From Shewanella piezotolerans WP3 (GTDB lineage: Bacteria > Pseudomonadota > Gammaproteobacteria > Enterobacterales > Shewanellaceae), in NCBI RefSeq assembly GCF_000014885.1, contig NC_011566.1, forward strand, positions 2,957,501 through 3,021,500: a DNA stretch of 64,000 nt, in the 5' to 3' direction. The notes beneath the pieces are model-generated. The model saw nothing but the letters and a program-made list of their open reading frames with translations. It did no database searches and was not told the origin of the DNA. Shown in pieces: positions 52,680 to 60,898 of this stretch (position 1 is its first letter; each line of letters opens with the position of its first letter). The translations under genes and the position numbers were made by a program.

Positions 52680-53597
52680 TTAAGTTGCAGGATACTTACG
52701 TTGGTAACGCGGTAACATGGTCGCATTACCCAATAAACCACCTTGATGAATATATAGTATATTAGTGTCTTCAGAATCTGATAACAGCTTTTCTACGCAC
52801 ATCCAGCCTTTTGGGTCATACAACAGTTCAAACTCTATCCCTTGCTCGGTAACTTTTTGCCAAATCTGATAAAACTCTCGATACAGCTTTCCAAAATGAT
52901 ATTTCTTATCTGTTTTCACTATCTGAGGATGAAATGAAACATCTGTGATTAACTCAGAAAACTGCTGGGATAAATAAGCTTCATCACCAACACAAGCACA
53001 GGTTTTTACCGAAATACTGGGGGCATAAAGTACAAAGTACTCATTAAGAAAAACAGCCGTTGTACCTGTACCTGACGGTAAAAAGACAGTTAATTCTGTC
53101 AATTTTCTCTGCGAAAACCAGTCACTTACCTCCTTAGCCAGTTGATGTACCCCCTCTCTAGCATAAAGGCATCGCCCTCCCTCGGGGACGAACAGCGCTT
53201 GGTTATCATTGGGGATCACCACTTGTTCTATATATGCCCTACAACTTCTATTGTTCCTATCCTCAATAAGTGACAAGTCTATAACGTTTGCCCCATTAGA
53301 GACCGCCTCAACAAAGTTACCTTTCGAGGATTTCAGCACTTGTTCGGCGATATGGTCGGTATAGAAGTCAAGTTGCCAGCCTTTTAATTTAGCTAACGCT
53401 GACATTGAATAGAGTGAATTTGCCACAGGGGAACCATAGCCAACCAGTCGAGTGATATCTGGGAACTCATGATTTAAAAAATAGGCAAATTTACGCGCCT
53501 TGTTGCCTGAAAACTCTTTATGCAGTAAGTCATCTCTTTTAACAAAAACACGTCCCGCGTTAAATTCGATACTATCAATTGGCGTGTTAATCAGCAC
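52680..53597 (-). CDS. PLP-dependent ACC deaminase / D-cysteine desulfhydrase family enzyme
   Basis: About 305 residues of the fold-type II PLP family that includes 1-aminocyclopropane-1-carboxylate deaminase and D-cysteine desulfhydrase. The PLP lysine is in FSGNKARKF (Lys33 from the start used). VKRDDLLHKEFSGNK is the family's N-terminal signature, and LPSGTGTTAVFL is the phosphate-binding loop. I start at a GTG (VLINTPIDS) with AAGAGA seven bases upstream; an in-frame TTG ten codons earlier (53627) lacks a ribosome site. The exact substrate is uncertain: Shewanella proteins of this kind are usually annotated ACC deaminase, but D-cysteine desulfhydrase is as likely. Neighbours give no clue. 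Confidence 0.85.
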   Translation of the reverse strand: MLINTPIDSIEFNAGRVFVKRDDLLHKEFSGNKARKFAYFLNHEFPDITRLVGYGSPVANSLYSMSALAKLKGWQLDFYTDHIAEQVLKSSKGNFVEAVSNGANVIDLSLIEDRNNRSCRAYIEQVVIPNDNQALFVPEGGRCLYAREGVHQLAKEVSDWFSQRKLTELTVFLPSGTGTTAVFLNEYFVLYAPSISVKTCACVGDEAYLSQQFSELITDVSFHPQIVKTDKKYHFGKLYREFYQIWQKVTEQGIEFELLYDPKGWMCVEKLLSDSEDTNILYIHQGGLLGNATMLPRYQRKYPAT

Positions 53598-53821
53598 AGC
53601 TATTCTCTTCAATCTATTGATAATCAATTGTAGCGCTTAACAGCGCCGAGTTCAGACTCCAATGCGTAAAAAAGACTAAATTTTGGTAAAAGTCACAATC
53701 ATAGACAATTACAAAACAAAAAAAACAGTTAATACAACACCTTAATTATTGGCATGATAATGGCATTATTGAAGTTAGCAAAGTCCTTTGGACTGTTAAC
53801 TAATTACTTGAGGGTTTTTAA

Positions 53822-54229
53822 ATGGCGGTATTACGCTTAGTGTTCAACATAGCTTGGTTCGTATTAGGCGGTTTCGTAATGGGACTCGCTTGGTGGCTAG
53901 CTGGATTACTCTGTTTTATCAGCATAATAGGCATACCATTTGGCAGAGCTTGTTTCGTTATAGGAGAGATGACATTTTGGCCATTTGGCCAAGATTCTGT
54001 GAACCGTCGAGCACTAACTGGAACTGAAGATTTGGGCACTGGTGCCTTTGGTATGATGGGCAATATTATCTGGTTCTTATTATTTGGTATCTGGCTCACT
54101 ATTGGTCATATTATGCACGCTTTTGCTTGTGCAATTACCATAATAGGGATCCCGTTTGCACTACAGCATTTAAAGCTGGCTATTTTAAGCTTAACTCCTA
54201 TCGGACAAACCGTAGTTGCAAAGGCTTAA
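53822..54229 (+). CDS. yccF: YccF domain inner-membrane protein
   Basis: 135-residue membrane protein with two YccF (DUF307) domains, each with a hydrophobic hairpin and the motif IGIPFGRACFVIGEMTFWPFG in the first and IGIPFALQHLKLAILSLTPIG in the second. GAGGG lies eight bases before the ATG. Function is unknown; the domain also occurs fused to transporters. It is convergent with the alpha/beta hydrolase gene that ends six bases away. Confidence 0.9.
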   Translation: MAVLRLVFNIAWFVLGGFVMGLAWWLAGLLCFISIIGIPFGRACFVIGEMTFWPFGQDSVNRRALTGTEDLGTGAFGMMGNIIWFLLFGIWLTIGHIMHAFACAITIIGIPFALQHLKLAILSLTPIGQTVVAKA

Positions 54230-54235
54230 TACCAG

Positions 54236-54997
54236 TCATAGCAACGCTTTTTTCAGCTGCGCAATAAGCGCAGCTGGATTGTCTAAACTAATGTCATGTC
54301 CTGCATTATCAAACTCAACAAGCTGACATCGATAATGTTCCGCTATAGATTGACTGCATTCAGGGGAAACCAACTTGTCTAAAACACCACTAAACACAAA
54401 GATAGGCTGTTGCAAGCGATCACAGCACTTAAAATATGCACACGCACATAGTTGACGAACGGCATTGTGCAGGCGAACCCGATTTTGCTGCCTCAATTTA
54501 CTCCATTTTTTTGCCATCGCAGGGCTAGTTCCTAAGTGCTCACTGGATAATTTAAGCGCTGTCGCTTCCGACCAATCGACCCCGTTATCTCTATTGCGGG
54601 TCCGATACGCATCTATGACGGCATAAATACTAAAGCGTCGATACCAAGGTGATAAGTTAGCGGCACTGGTATTAATAATAACGACTTTACTGACTTTCTT
54701 TGGCGATAAACGTGCCATTTCAATGGCTATCATCCCCCCCATAGAAAGCCCTATGATACAGTTATCTCCCTCTTCTATCTGTTCCAATAATGCACCTGCA
54801 TACTCCGTAATGCTCAATGGACTTTTATCAGAACTGAAAACCCCATTCCCTCTACTATCAAGAGCCATAATATCAATATCGTGCGCCATCACTTGCGCCT
54901 GAAGCATTACAGCAAAGTCATGCCAGTGGCGTTTATCGCGCATCAAACCGCGCAGGAGTATCCACTTAGTTCTATGACTAACGCTTGGTTTACTCAT
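54236..54997 (-). CDS. Alpha/beta-fold hydrolase
   Basis: 253-residue hydrolase. The nucleophile is Ser85 in GLSMGGM, with the acid in GVLDKLVSP (near 214) and His in NAGHDISLDN (near 238). It lacks a signal peptide. The start is the ATG at 54997, which overlaps the stop of the M14 gene (TGATG), so translation is coupled; a GTG five codons earlier is possible and AGGTGG lies just upstream of it. The family is broad (esterase, haloperoxidase-like, BioH-like) and the substrate cannot be told. Pairing with a carboxypeptidase suggests processing of an amide- or ester-linked amino-acid conjugate. Confidence 0.85.
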   Translation of the reverse strand: MSKPSVSHRTKWILLRGLMRDKRHWHDFAVMLQAQVMAHDIDIMALDSRGNGVFSSDKSPLSITEYAGALLEQIEEGDNCIIGLSMGGMIAIEMARLSPKKVSKVVIINTSAANLSPWYRRFSIYAVIDAYRTRNRDNGVDWSEATALKLSSEHLGTSPAMAKKWSKLRQQNRVRLHNAVRQLCACAYFKCCDRLQQPIFVFSGVLDKLVSPECSQSIAEHYRCQLVEFDNAGHDISLDNPAALIAQLKKALL

Positions 54998-55995
54998 CAG
55001 CGCTGAAACCACCTGTTAATAGCTGCTTGGTTTTGTAATTTTAACCCTTCTGCACTCATATGTTCTAACTCTCTGCTTGCTGCTAAATCCAATAAAAATT
55101 GCATAAACACTGTATGTTTTCGCAATGCTCTAACTTGTCGATGTTGTTTTTGTGGATTGAATAATCCTGCAAAATTAAACACCTGCCGTGGATTTTTCTT
55201 TACCCAACTCCAAGAGCCCATCTCCAGTGTTAATGGTAAAAAAGGCTTATCACTCTCATTGGCCGCGAGGTAATCCCAAATATCTCCATGCGTACGATAT
55301 ATTAAGCTTTGCGGCGAAAAGCTGTAGTGATTATGGTATGGGTAACTGGATTGATATAGCTGTTCTAAATAATAAATCTGCCCTAAACTAGATACTGGCT
55401 TACTAGAGCCTGCAAACGGAAACCATATGTGATCCGTCATACCAAATCCAGAGTGTGCATCTAAAGAGATTAGACTTGTAGAGCAAGCCTTAAGCAATTC
55501 AACATATTGGATCAGCGCCCGAGTTTCTTGCTCTACACCTTGATGCCCCCTGTACCATGGCAGATGAGATGATAGTTTTTGCCCACCCACAAGAAAAGTC
55601 ACCTTTGACTCGGCCTCAATGGGTGCATTTCGCATTAAGTCCACTCGATGGCCATTACACCGAGTACTGCGAAGTAAACCAATAGGATTAACAATTGGCA
55701 CGAAAGCGATCTTTATTTTGGTTAATAACTGCTGTAACTGACAATCCCATTCAAGTCGAGAAAGGATGCTTTCAAGTAAGGCAATGACCACTTGAATACC
55801 AATTAACTCAACACCATGTACTCCACTGACAAATAATACACAGGGGACATTTCCCCCCTTTGCCCCCAATTCAGCACAGATGACCGGATAGCTCTGTTTT
55901 TTTAAATTCACCTTTGTCAGCGTCTTAGCATGTAACTGCGGATAACTATCTATCAAATCTAGTAACGTTTGTAGCTCTGTCGGCGCTGCTTGCAT
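54997..55995 (-). CDS. M14-type zinc carboxypeptidase family protein
   Basis: 332-residue metallopeptidase-like protein of the M14/succinylglutamate-desuccinylase superfamily (DUF2817-like). Zinc ligands: His60 and Glu63 in SGVHGVELIG, and His181 in SLDAHSGFGM; the general-base Glu is Glu258 in LTLEMGSWSW. VPIVNPIGLLRSTR (98-111) is the substrate-side loop typical of M14 (NPDG-like). No signal peptide, so it is cytoplasmic. It is the first gene of a coupled pair with the alpha/beta hydrolase. The substrate is unknown, perhaps a peptide or an N-acyl amino acid. Confidence 0.83.
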   Translation of the reverse strand: MQAAPTELQTLLDLIDSYPQLHAKTLTKVNLKKQSYPVICAELGAKGGNVPCVLFVSGVHGVELIGIQVVIALLESILSRLEWDCQLQQLLTKIKIAFVPIVNPIGLLRSTRCNGHRVDLMRNAPIEAESKVTFLVGGQKLSSHLPWYRGHQGVEQETRALIQYVELLKACSTSLISLDAHSGFGMTDHIWFPFAGSSKPVSSLGQIYYLEQLYQSSYPYHNHYSFSPQSLIYRTHGDIWDYLAANESDKPFLPLTLEMGSWSWVKKNPRQVFNFAGLFNPQKQHRQVRALRKHTVFMQFLLDLAASRELEHMSAEGLKLQNQAAINRWFQR

Positions 55996-56077
55996 GGTAA
56001 AGTGGTGCCATTTGAGAAGTTATGAGAACAAAATAAACGACGAATAAGACAAAGTGAGGTCAAGCAGATGACGAAAT

Positions 56078-56860
56078 CTATTGCGCCATGTTTTCTTGCA
56101 GTATTTTGTCCACGTCAATTTTGCCTAGCCCTTGGTTGAAAAGGTCGCGCCATTTTTTACCTTCAGCATTGTTTTTAAAGGCGATATAAAGCTCTTTTTG
56201 GGTCAATATTCGCTTATTAAGTTGCACTCGGCTGGCGACCGACTTCATATCTGGTTGGCCAAGTAAATAACCCAGTACATGGGCATCGATTACAGCAGCA
56301 TCAATGCGGCCTGAAACCACTTTTTTTATGTTATGAATATCGGACGCCACTGCTTCAGCCGGCTGTACACCTTGAGCAATCATGTTATCGAGTTGCTCGG
56401 TGTTGACGTACCCCTGGACAACGCCAATGGTGTATTGATTTAGATCGCTCTGGTTTGACCAACTAATCGGATGACGCTTTTGCTCGACTAACCCTAGGGG
56501 GCTACTGCCCATTGAATATGAAAAGACAAACTTTTCTGTTGGATACGCATACTCAGGCAAATAGCCAGAGTATTTTGAATCTTCCCTCGATGCCATTCTC
56601 ACTGCGCGGCTCCAAGGATAGAAATCAACCTGAACTTCATGCCCTACGGCTGCCAATGCTGCACGAGTAATAGCAATACTCGCGCCTTCATTCTTCAACT
56701 GACTGCCAGCATATGGTGGCCAGTGCAAAGAGGTTAAGTACAACGTATCGGCATAGCATACTGGCAATGTACAGCTTAATATCAAAAACAGAAAAAGTTT
56801 TTGCCCTTTGCTAACAGCAGTTGTTAATCGTTGAATAATATTGAAAACAAAACTACACAT
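56078..56860 (-). CDS. Periplasmic solute-binding protein (family 3-like)
   Basis: 260-residue exported protein of the amino-acid-type substrate-binding fold (SBP_bac_3). A signal peptide ends near CYADTLYL. LTSLHWPPYAGSQLKNEGAS is the ligand-site opening, and VVQGYVNTEQLDNM and VVSGRIDAAVIDAHVLGYLL are in the second lobe. No permease or ATPase gene is adjacent, which suggests a stand-alone sensor or a paralogue such as those that act with chemoreceptors or histidine kinases in Shewanella. A GGAGG lies 13 bases before the ATG, longer than ideal. Ligand unknown. Confidence 0.88.
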   Translation of the reverse strand: MCSFVFNIIQRLTTAVSKGQKLFLFLILSCTLPVCYADTLYLTSLHWPPYAGSQLKNEGASIAITRAALAAVGHEVQVDFYPWSRAVRMASREDSKYSGYLPEYAYPTEKFVFSYSMGSSPLGLVEQKRHPISWSNQSDLNQYTIGVVQGYVNTEQLDNMIAQGVQPAEAVASDIHNIKKVVSGRIDAAVIDAHVLGYLLGQPDMKSVASRVQLNKRILTQKELYIAFKNNAEGKKWRDLFNQGLGKIDVDKILQENMAQ

Positions 56861-57190
56861 GTTAAGTATTGATCCTCCTTCACCGCCTAGCTAATAGGAT
56901 TAACATTCGCGAACCTATCAAAGATTCTAGTCAATCATAGCGATATAACCAAGATTAGGACTTGATACTATAAAAGTCAGGGTAAAGACATTAAGCACAG
57001 TAACGTTAACGATTCACTATTGTTTGCAACTAACATTTGGATGAGACCGTGAACAGGAATTGTTACAGTTGCTTTTACCTTTGAAGCGAAAACGGGCATA
57101 TACTCAATGAGTACGATTAACATACAAAATCGCAGTTATATTGCCGTTTAATCAGTGAGAGTCACCATTGATAAGGCAAAGGAGGATCTA
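56861..57190. promoter_or_regulatory. Divergent promoter region between the solute-binding protein and PGPGW genes
   Basis: About 330 bases without a gene. It must hold promoters in both directions. I see no consensus strong enough to mark. Confidence 0.35.
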
Positions 57191-57418
57191 ATGCTAAAGA
57201 AAACACTGATAACAGTCGTTGGTGGATTACTAACATTAACAGGCGCAGCCCTAATCATACTGCCAGGCCCCGCTTGGTTGCTACTCCCTATCGGATTAGC
57301 AGTGTTGAGTTTAGAATATACTTGGGCTAAGCATTGGCTTAAAAAAAGTCAAAACCACATGAGCAACACAGCTCGCTGGCTTGATAGAAAGATATTACTG
57401 CGCAGACTGAAACGATAA
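57191..57418 (+). CDS. PGPGW family small membrane protein
   Basis: 75-residue inner-membrane protein. TLITVVGGLLTLTGAALIIL is a membrane helix and LPGPAWLLLPIGLAVLSLEY is the PGPGW motif. A basic tail follows (KKSQNHMSNTARWLDRKILL). I start at the ATG of MLKKTLITV because GGAGG lies five bases upstream; the open frame goes back 12 codons with no site. Function is unknown. A large stem-loop follows at once. Confidence 0.85.
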   Translation: MLKKTLITVVGGLLTLTGAALIILPGPAWLLLPIGLAVLSLEYTWAKHWLKKSQNHMSNTARWLDRKILLRRLKR

Positions 57419-57420
57419 TA

Positions 57421-57465
57421 TCCCTAGTGTTACGTGGCTGTTTATGGCGTAACAGGCTCTAGGGA
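57421..57465 (+). terminator. Long stem-loop after the PGPGW gene
   Basis: TCCCTAG/CTAGGGA (57421-57427 with 57459-57465) and TGTTACG/CGTAACA (57428-57434 with 57448-57454) stack into a 14 bp stem with a 4-base bulge and a 13-base loop, two bases after the stop codon. No T-run follows, so it could be a message-protecting 3' structure rather than a terminator. The rest of the spacer to 57663 shows no gene. Confidence 0.5.
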
Positions 57466-57663
57466 TAAAAGTAAAACTCTACCACAGAGGAGTTCTCCTC
57501 CTATCAAGCCATCTTAATTCTTACTGCGACTAAGATCCCATAAAACTAATCCAAACAAGCGATAGTCCCAATCGAGTCAAGTCATTATATCTAATAAAAA
57601 TAATAACTTAATATAACCCCCCAACAAATAACCACACATTAAGTAAGTTTATAGGGGCGCACC

Positions 57664-58656
57664 ATGAGCACATTGACAAACCTTACTATCGCCATTGCCA
57701 CTGTTTTTTCCGCAACTTCATTTGCTGCAAGCGAACCTATCGAGATCATACCCGCAGCAATAATCACCAACCCAGATAAAGTCGAGCTTGGAAAAATGTT
57801 ATTTTTTGAACCTAGACTATCAAAATCGGGGTTCATCTCTTGTAACTCATGCCATAACCTCTCACTTGGTGGCGTAGATGCTTTACCAACCTCTATCGGA
57901 CATAACTGGCAACAAGGGTCAATTAACTCTCCAACAGTATTAAATGCTGAGTATGGGTTGGCCCAGTTTTGGGACGGACGAGCTAAAGATCTTAAAGAGC
58001 AAGCAGGCGGTCCTATCGCTAATCCTAAAGAGATGGGCTTCAGCCACGAACTGGCTGTAGATACCATTCGTTCCATGCCAGCTTACCAAGCTAGATTTGC
58101 GCAGGTTTACCAAAAGGATGGCATTACGATTGAAGAGATCACTGATGCCATAGCTGAATTCGAAAAAACATTAGTGACACCGAATGCACCATTCGACAAA
58201 TTTTTACTCGGTGATAAAAATGCTATCGATGCGGACGCAAAAGCAGGCTACCAACTATTTAAAGACAAAGGTTGTGTAAGCTGTCATAACGGCCCAGCAG
58301 TTGGTGGCACCATGTATATGAAGATGGGTCTGGTTAAACCTTTCCACACTAACAACCCTGCTGAAGGACGCAAAGGGGTTACCGGAAAAGAAGCCGACAA
58401 ATTTGTATTTAAAGTGCCAACGCTAAGAAATATCGAACTCACCTACCCGTATTTCCACGATGGTAGTGTTTGGGAATTAGCGGAAGCGGTAAACACCATG
58501 GCAGATATTCAGCTCGGTCAGGCTTTATCAGAAAATGAAACTAAACAGATGGTGTCATTTTTGAATTCCTTAACCGGTGAGCAGCCTCAAATTGTGTTAC
58601 CAATACTGCCGCCATCCACAGCTGACACGCCACGTCCTGTGCCTTTTGCTAACTAG
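57664..58656 (+). CDS. ccpA: Di-haem cytochrome c peroxidase
   Basis: Periplasmic enzyme that reduces hydrogen peroxide with electrons from c-type cytochromes. 330 residues, with a signal peptide ending near SFAA (residue 22). Haem sites: CNSCH (60-64, low-potential) and CVSCH (204-208, high-potential). FWDGRAKDLKEQAGGPIANP and KVPTLRNIELTYPYFHDGSV are strong family signatures. A single gene ending at a good terminator. Fits the cytochrome-rich respiration of Shewanella. Confidence 0.95.
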   Translation: MSTLTNLTIAIATVFSATSFAASEPIEIIPAAIITNPDKVELGKMLFFEPRLSKSGFISCNSCHNLSLGGVDALPTSIGHNWQQGSINSPTVLNAEYGLAQFWDGRAKDLKEQAGGPIANPKEMGFSHELAVDTIRSMPAYQARFAQVYQKDGITIEEITDAIAEFEKTLVTPNAPFDKFLLGDKNAIDADAKAGYQLFKDKGCVSCHNGPAVGGTMYMKMGLVKPFHTNNPAEGRKGVTGKEADKFVFKVPTLRNIELTYPYFHDGSVWELAEAVNTMADIQLGQALSENETKQMVSFLNSLTGEQPQIVLPILPPSTADTPRPVPFAN

Positions 58657-58680
58657 CAAATCAAGCTAAATCTGATATAT

Positions 58681-58707
58681 AAAAAAGCCGCTAAATGCGG
58701 CTTTTTT
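58681..58707 (+). terminator. Terminator of the cytochrome c peroxidase gene
   Basis: An 11 bp stem AAAAAAGCCGC/GCGGCTTTTTT (58681-58691 with 58697-58707, loop taaat), 25 bases past the stop. It is also usable by the converging DUF6508 gene. Confidence 0.9.
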
Positions 58708-58730
58708 ATTTGAAAGAGTCAGCAATAACC

Positions 58731-59090
58731 CTATACGGCAGGTTGAAAAGATAGCGTTCTAAAGCGCTCTACAATTGCGTTTAGTACACCTTGTTGGCGC
58801 ATATTACTGAGTACACCAGGACTAAACCTATCTAAGCGAGACATTGCTGTGACTAACAACTGACATTCATATAATGTAGCATCGGCAATATACTCAGGGC
58901 GATCAACCATATAACTCTTGTTATACCACTCATCCCATTTAAAACTCTCGAGTAACAAACCATCGCGGTCTAGATCGGCAACAAACTCTTGCAAACGCTT
59001 ATCCGAAACAAAATGGTTTCCAATAACAAGATCTTGAGCATACTCTTTATATAGACCAGTTGTGTGGCTCTGTATTGTTGAGTTGTTCAT
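58731..59090 (-). CDS. DUF6508-like protein
   Basis: 119-residue cytoplasmic protein. The order FKWDEWYNKSYMVDRPEYIA, LYECQLLVTAMSRLDRFSPG, then LSNMRQQGVLNAIVERFRTL follows the pattern I know from DUF6508 (FDW-x-W, LLTAxxRxDRFxxG, GxIxxILxR). Its function is unknown. GGAGG five bases before the ATG shows it is translated. It converges on the peroxidase terminator; the upstream 366 bases hold no other gene. Confidence 0.75.
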   Translation of the reverse strand: MNNSTIQSHTTGLYKEYAQDLVIGNHFVSDKRLQEFVADLDRDGLLLESFKWDEWYNKSYMVDRPEYIADATLYECQLLVTAMSRLDRFSPGVLSNMRQQGVLNAIVERFRTLSFQPAV

Positions 59091-59456
59091 ACTATACCTC
59101 CGTTCATAACTGGCCTTATGCTGCTCTTTAATTAGAGAAGACTATTTATGTAGATAATTGATATCTGCATAAGGCATACCAGTTTTCAATGAGGTTATTC
59201 TAATTGATGCAAACTGAACGCAACCTTAATAGCACGACACCGCACTAAGCCCATGTAATAAATATAAAAAATACTCAGTCAACAGCAATGAGATAAAATT
59301 AGATCTCTGAAATTCTAACCAGAATACACCTCAACAAATCTCCTCTAACCAAATGAGTTCAATCTGTTATCACTCTTTTACATCTTGGTTAGCAATATGC
59401 CAATGCAATATGCATTGACTATACTTAGGCGCATAAAATGGCAAAAAGGAGTACCT
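59091..59456. promoter_or_regulatory. Divergent spacer between the DUF6508 and RcnB/CigR-like genes
   Basis: About 366 AT-rich bases containing promoters for both genes. An in-frame extension of the right-hand gene (from 59385) reaches in but has no ribosome site. I see no RNA gene or named regulatory match. Confidence 0.35.
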
Positions 59457-59807
59457 ATGAATTTAGTTTTCAAAAATTATCTATTCGTTTTAGCTTTTGT
59501 CATCAATACAAATTCTATTTATGCCTCAGATAAATCCGCTAAAAGCGATAAATATAAAGATAAGAATAAGCAGCAAACCTTGCCCTATGGCTTGCAAAAG
59601 AAAATGGAAAGAGGAGAACCACTGCCTCCTGGCTGGCAAAAAAAGCTTAATATAGGTGACAAACTCAGTAATGATCTTTTTACACGAGGTAAAATGATTT
59701 CACCTATCGACTCTAATGGTAATCTTGTCATTGATATTGAAGATGTTCCAATCAAGATCAATAACAAAACTCGTGAAATCATCGATATACTAGTCAAAGA
59801 CAATTAA
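59457..59807 (+). CDS. RcnB/CigR-like periplasmic protein
   Basis: 116-residue exported protein. A signal peptide ends near SIYA; a Lys-rich charged stretch follows (SDKSAKSDKYKDKNKQQ). The core LPYGLQKKMERGEPLPPGWQ and then KKLNIGDKLSND is the pattern of the RcnB/CigR family (LPPGxxKKL). RcnB in E. coli modulates nickel and cobalt efflux; CigR in Salmonella is linked with virulence. The exact role here is unknown. AAGGAG lies six bases before the ATG. It converges on the LysR gene. Confidence 0.75.
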   Translation: MNLVFKNYLFVLAFVINTNSIYASDKSAKSDKYKDKNKQQTLPYGLQKKMERGEPLPPGWQKKLNIGDKLSNDLFTRGKMISPIDSNGNLVIDIEDVPIKINNKTREIIDILVKDN

Positions 59808-59847
59808 CCGTTCCCATCTAAAGTTGATGCTGCTAGATATTAACGTT

Positions 59848-60744
59848 TTAAGCGGTCTTTTCAGCGTTAAACTCATCCATAATCAACTCGGTAAATAAAC
59901 GTCCCGCTCTGCCTAACGGACGCTCCATCGTCGATACCAGTTGTGGTGTGAAACTAAATCGATTTCCACCGCTAAAATCAACTTCCACTAACTGGCCACT
60001 CTTCAGTTCATCGGTAATCAAAAAATCAGGCATCCAGCCAAAACCTAACCCCATCATTAGTGCGTTTTTTTTCATTATAAAGCCAGACAAGTAGAACACT
60101 TTATCACCACCAAATTGCAGTTCATCTCTATGCAGCTTTTCAGGCGAAGAGTCCTCAATGGTGAGCTCTACATGACGTTGCAATTCAAAAAGGCTAATAT
60201 TTTTCTCACTGGCTAATGGATGATTGGCAGCGGTAACTAAAATACTGGTGATTTTAGGCAAAGGCTGTGGCCGATAATTTGGGCCTGTACGATAATCTTT
60301 CACCAACATTAGATCTGCGCTGTCTCGCTCGAAACGTTCCTGAACTCCGCCTAAGAACTCCATGTTAAGTTGCACTTTCGTTGGGATCTGTTGTTCAGCC
60401 ATTCTTTTTAGTGCGCGCATAATCGGCTTCATTGGCAACGCACCATCAACCACTAATTCAAGTTTGGGTTCCCAACCTTCACTAAACCTGCTGGCTAAAT
60501 GTTCAATGTTGGTAAGGTACTGCAGCAACCTTTGCCCTTCAGCTAAAATAACTTTCCCTTCTGGTGTTAACTCTGCACGGTACTGATCCCGACAGAAAAG
60601 GTTTACACCTAAGTGTTGTTCAAGTTTTTTGACCTGATAGCTTACCGCTGACTGCGCTTTATGTAATCGCTCTGCAGCCTTAGCGAAGCTACCTTCCTCC
60701 ACCAACACTTGCAGCACCTTAAATGCATCAACATCAATCCGCAT
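59848..60744 (-). CDS. LysR-family transcriptional regulator, probable hmgA-hppD regulator
   Basis: 298-residue LysR regulator. The helix-turn-helix is at residues 1-60 (VLVEEGSFAKAAERLHKAQS), followed by the effector domain (LVVDGALPMKPIMRALKRMA). It is divergent from hmgA-hppD with 154 bases between them, containing an inverted repeat typical of a LysR operator, so it probably senses an aromatic intermediate such as homogentisate or 4-hydroxyphenylpyruvate. GGAGAGCAAT is its upstream region. The target is inferred from position only. Confidence 0.88.
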   Translation of the reverse strand: MRIDVDAFKVLQVLVEEGSFAKAAERLHKAQSAVSYQVKKLEQHLGVNLFCRDQYRAELTPEGKVILAEGQRLLQYLTNIEHLASRFSEGWEPKLELVVDGALPMKPIMRALKRMAEQQIPTKVQLNMEFLGGVQERFERDSADLMLVKDYRTGPNYRPQPLPKITSILVTAANHPLASEKNISLFELQRHVELTIEDSSPEKLHRDELQFGGDKVFYLSGFIMKKNALMMGLGFGWMPDFLITDELKSGQLVEVDFSGGNRFSFTPQLVSTMERPLGRAGRLFTELIMDEFNAEKTA

Positions 60745-60772
60745 ATTGCTCTCCTAACGTAAACATAAATAT

Positions 60773-60793
60773 ACCATCTAAAAAATAGATGGT
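60773..60793. promoter_or_regulatory. Inverted repeat, candidate LysR operator
   Basis: ACCATCTA-AAAAA-TAGATGGT is a perfect 8 bp inverted repeat 29 bases upstream of the LysR gene, about 105 bases before hmgA. A second, shorter repeat GTGCG-AA-CGCAC (60869-60880) lies just before hmgA. Divergent location fits LysR autoregulation. Confidence 0.6.
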
Positions 60794-60898
60794 GTTAGGT
60801 TAATTATTATTCTTTTTTTTGCTGTTGTTAGCAACTAAATTGATAACAAGATCACATTATTAGAATAAGTGCGAACGCACACAGAAAGGAAAGCCAGT

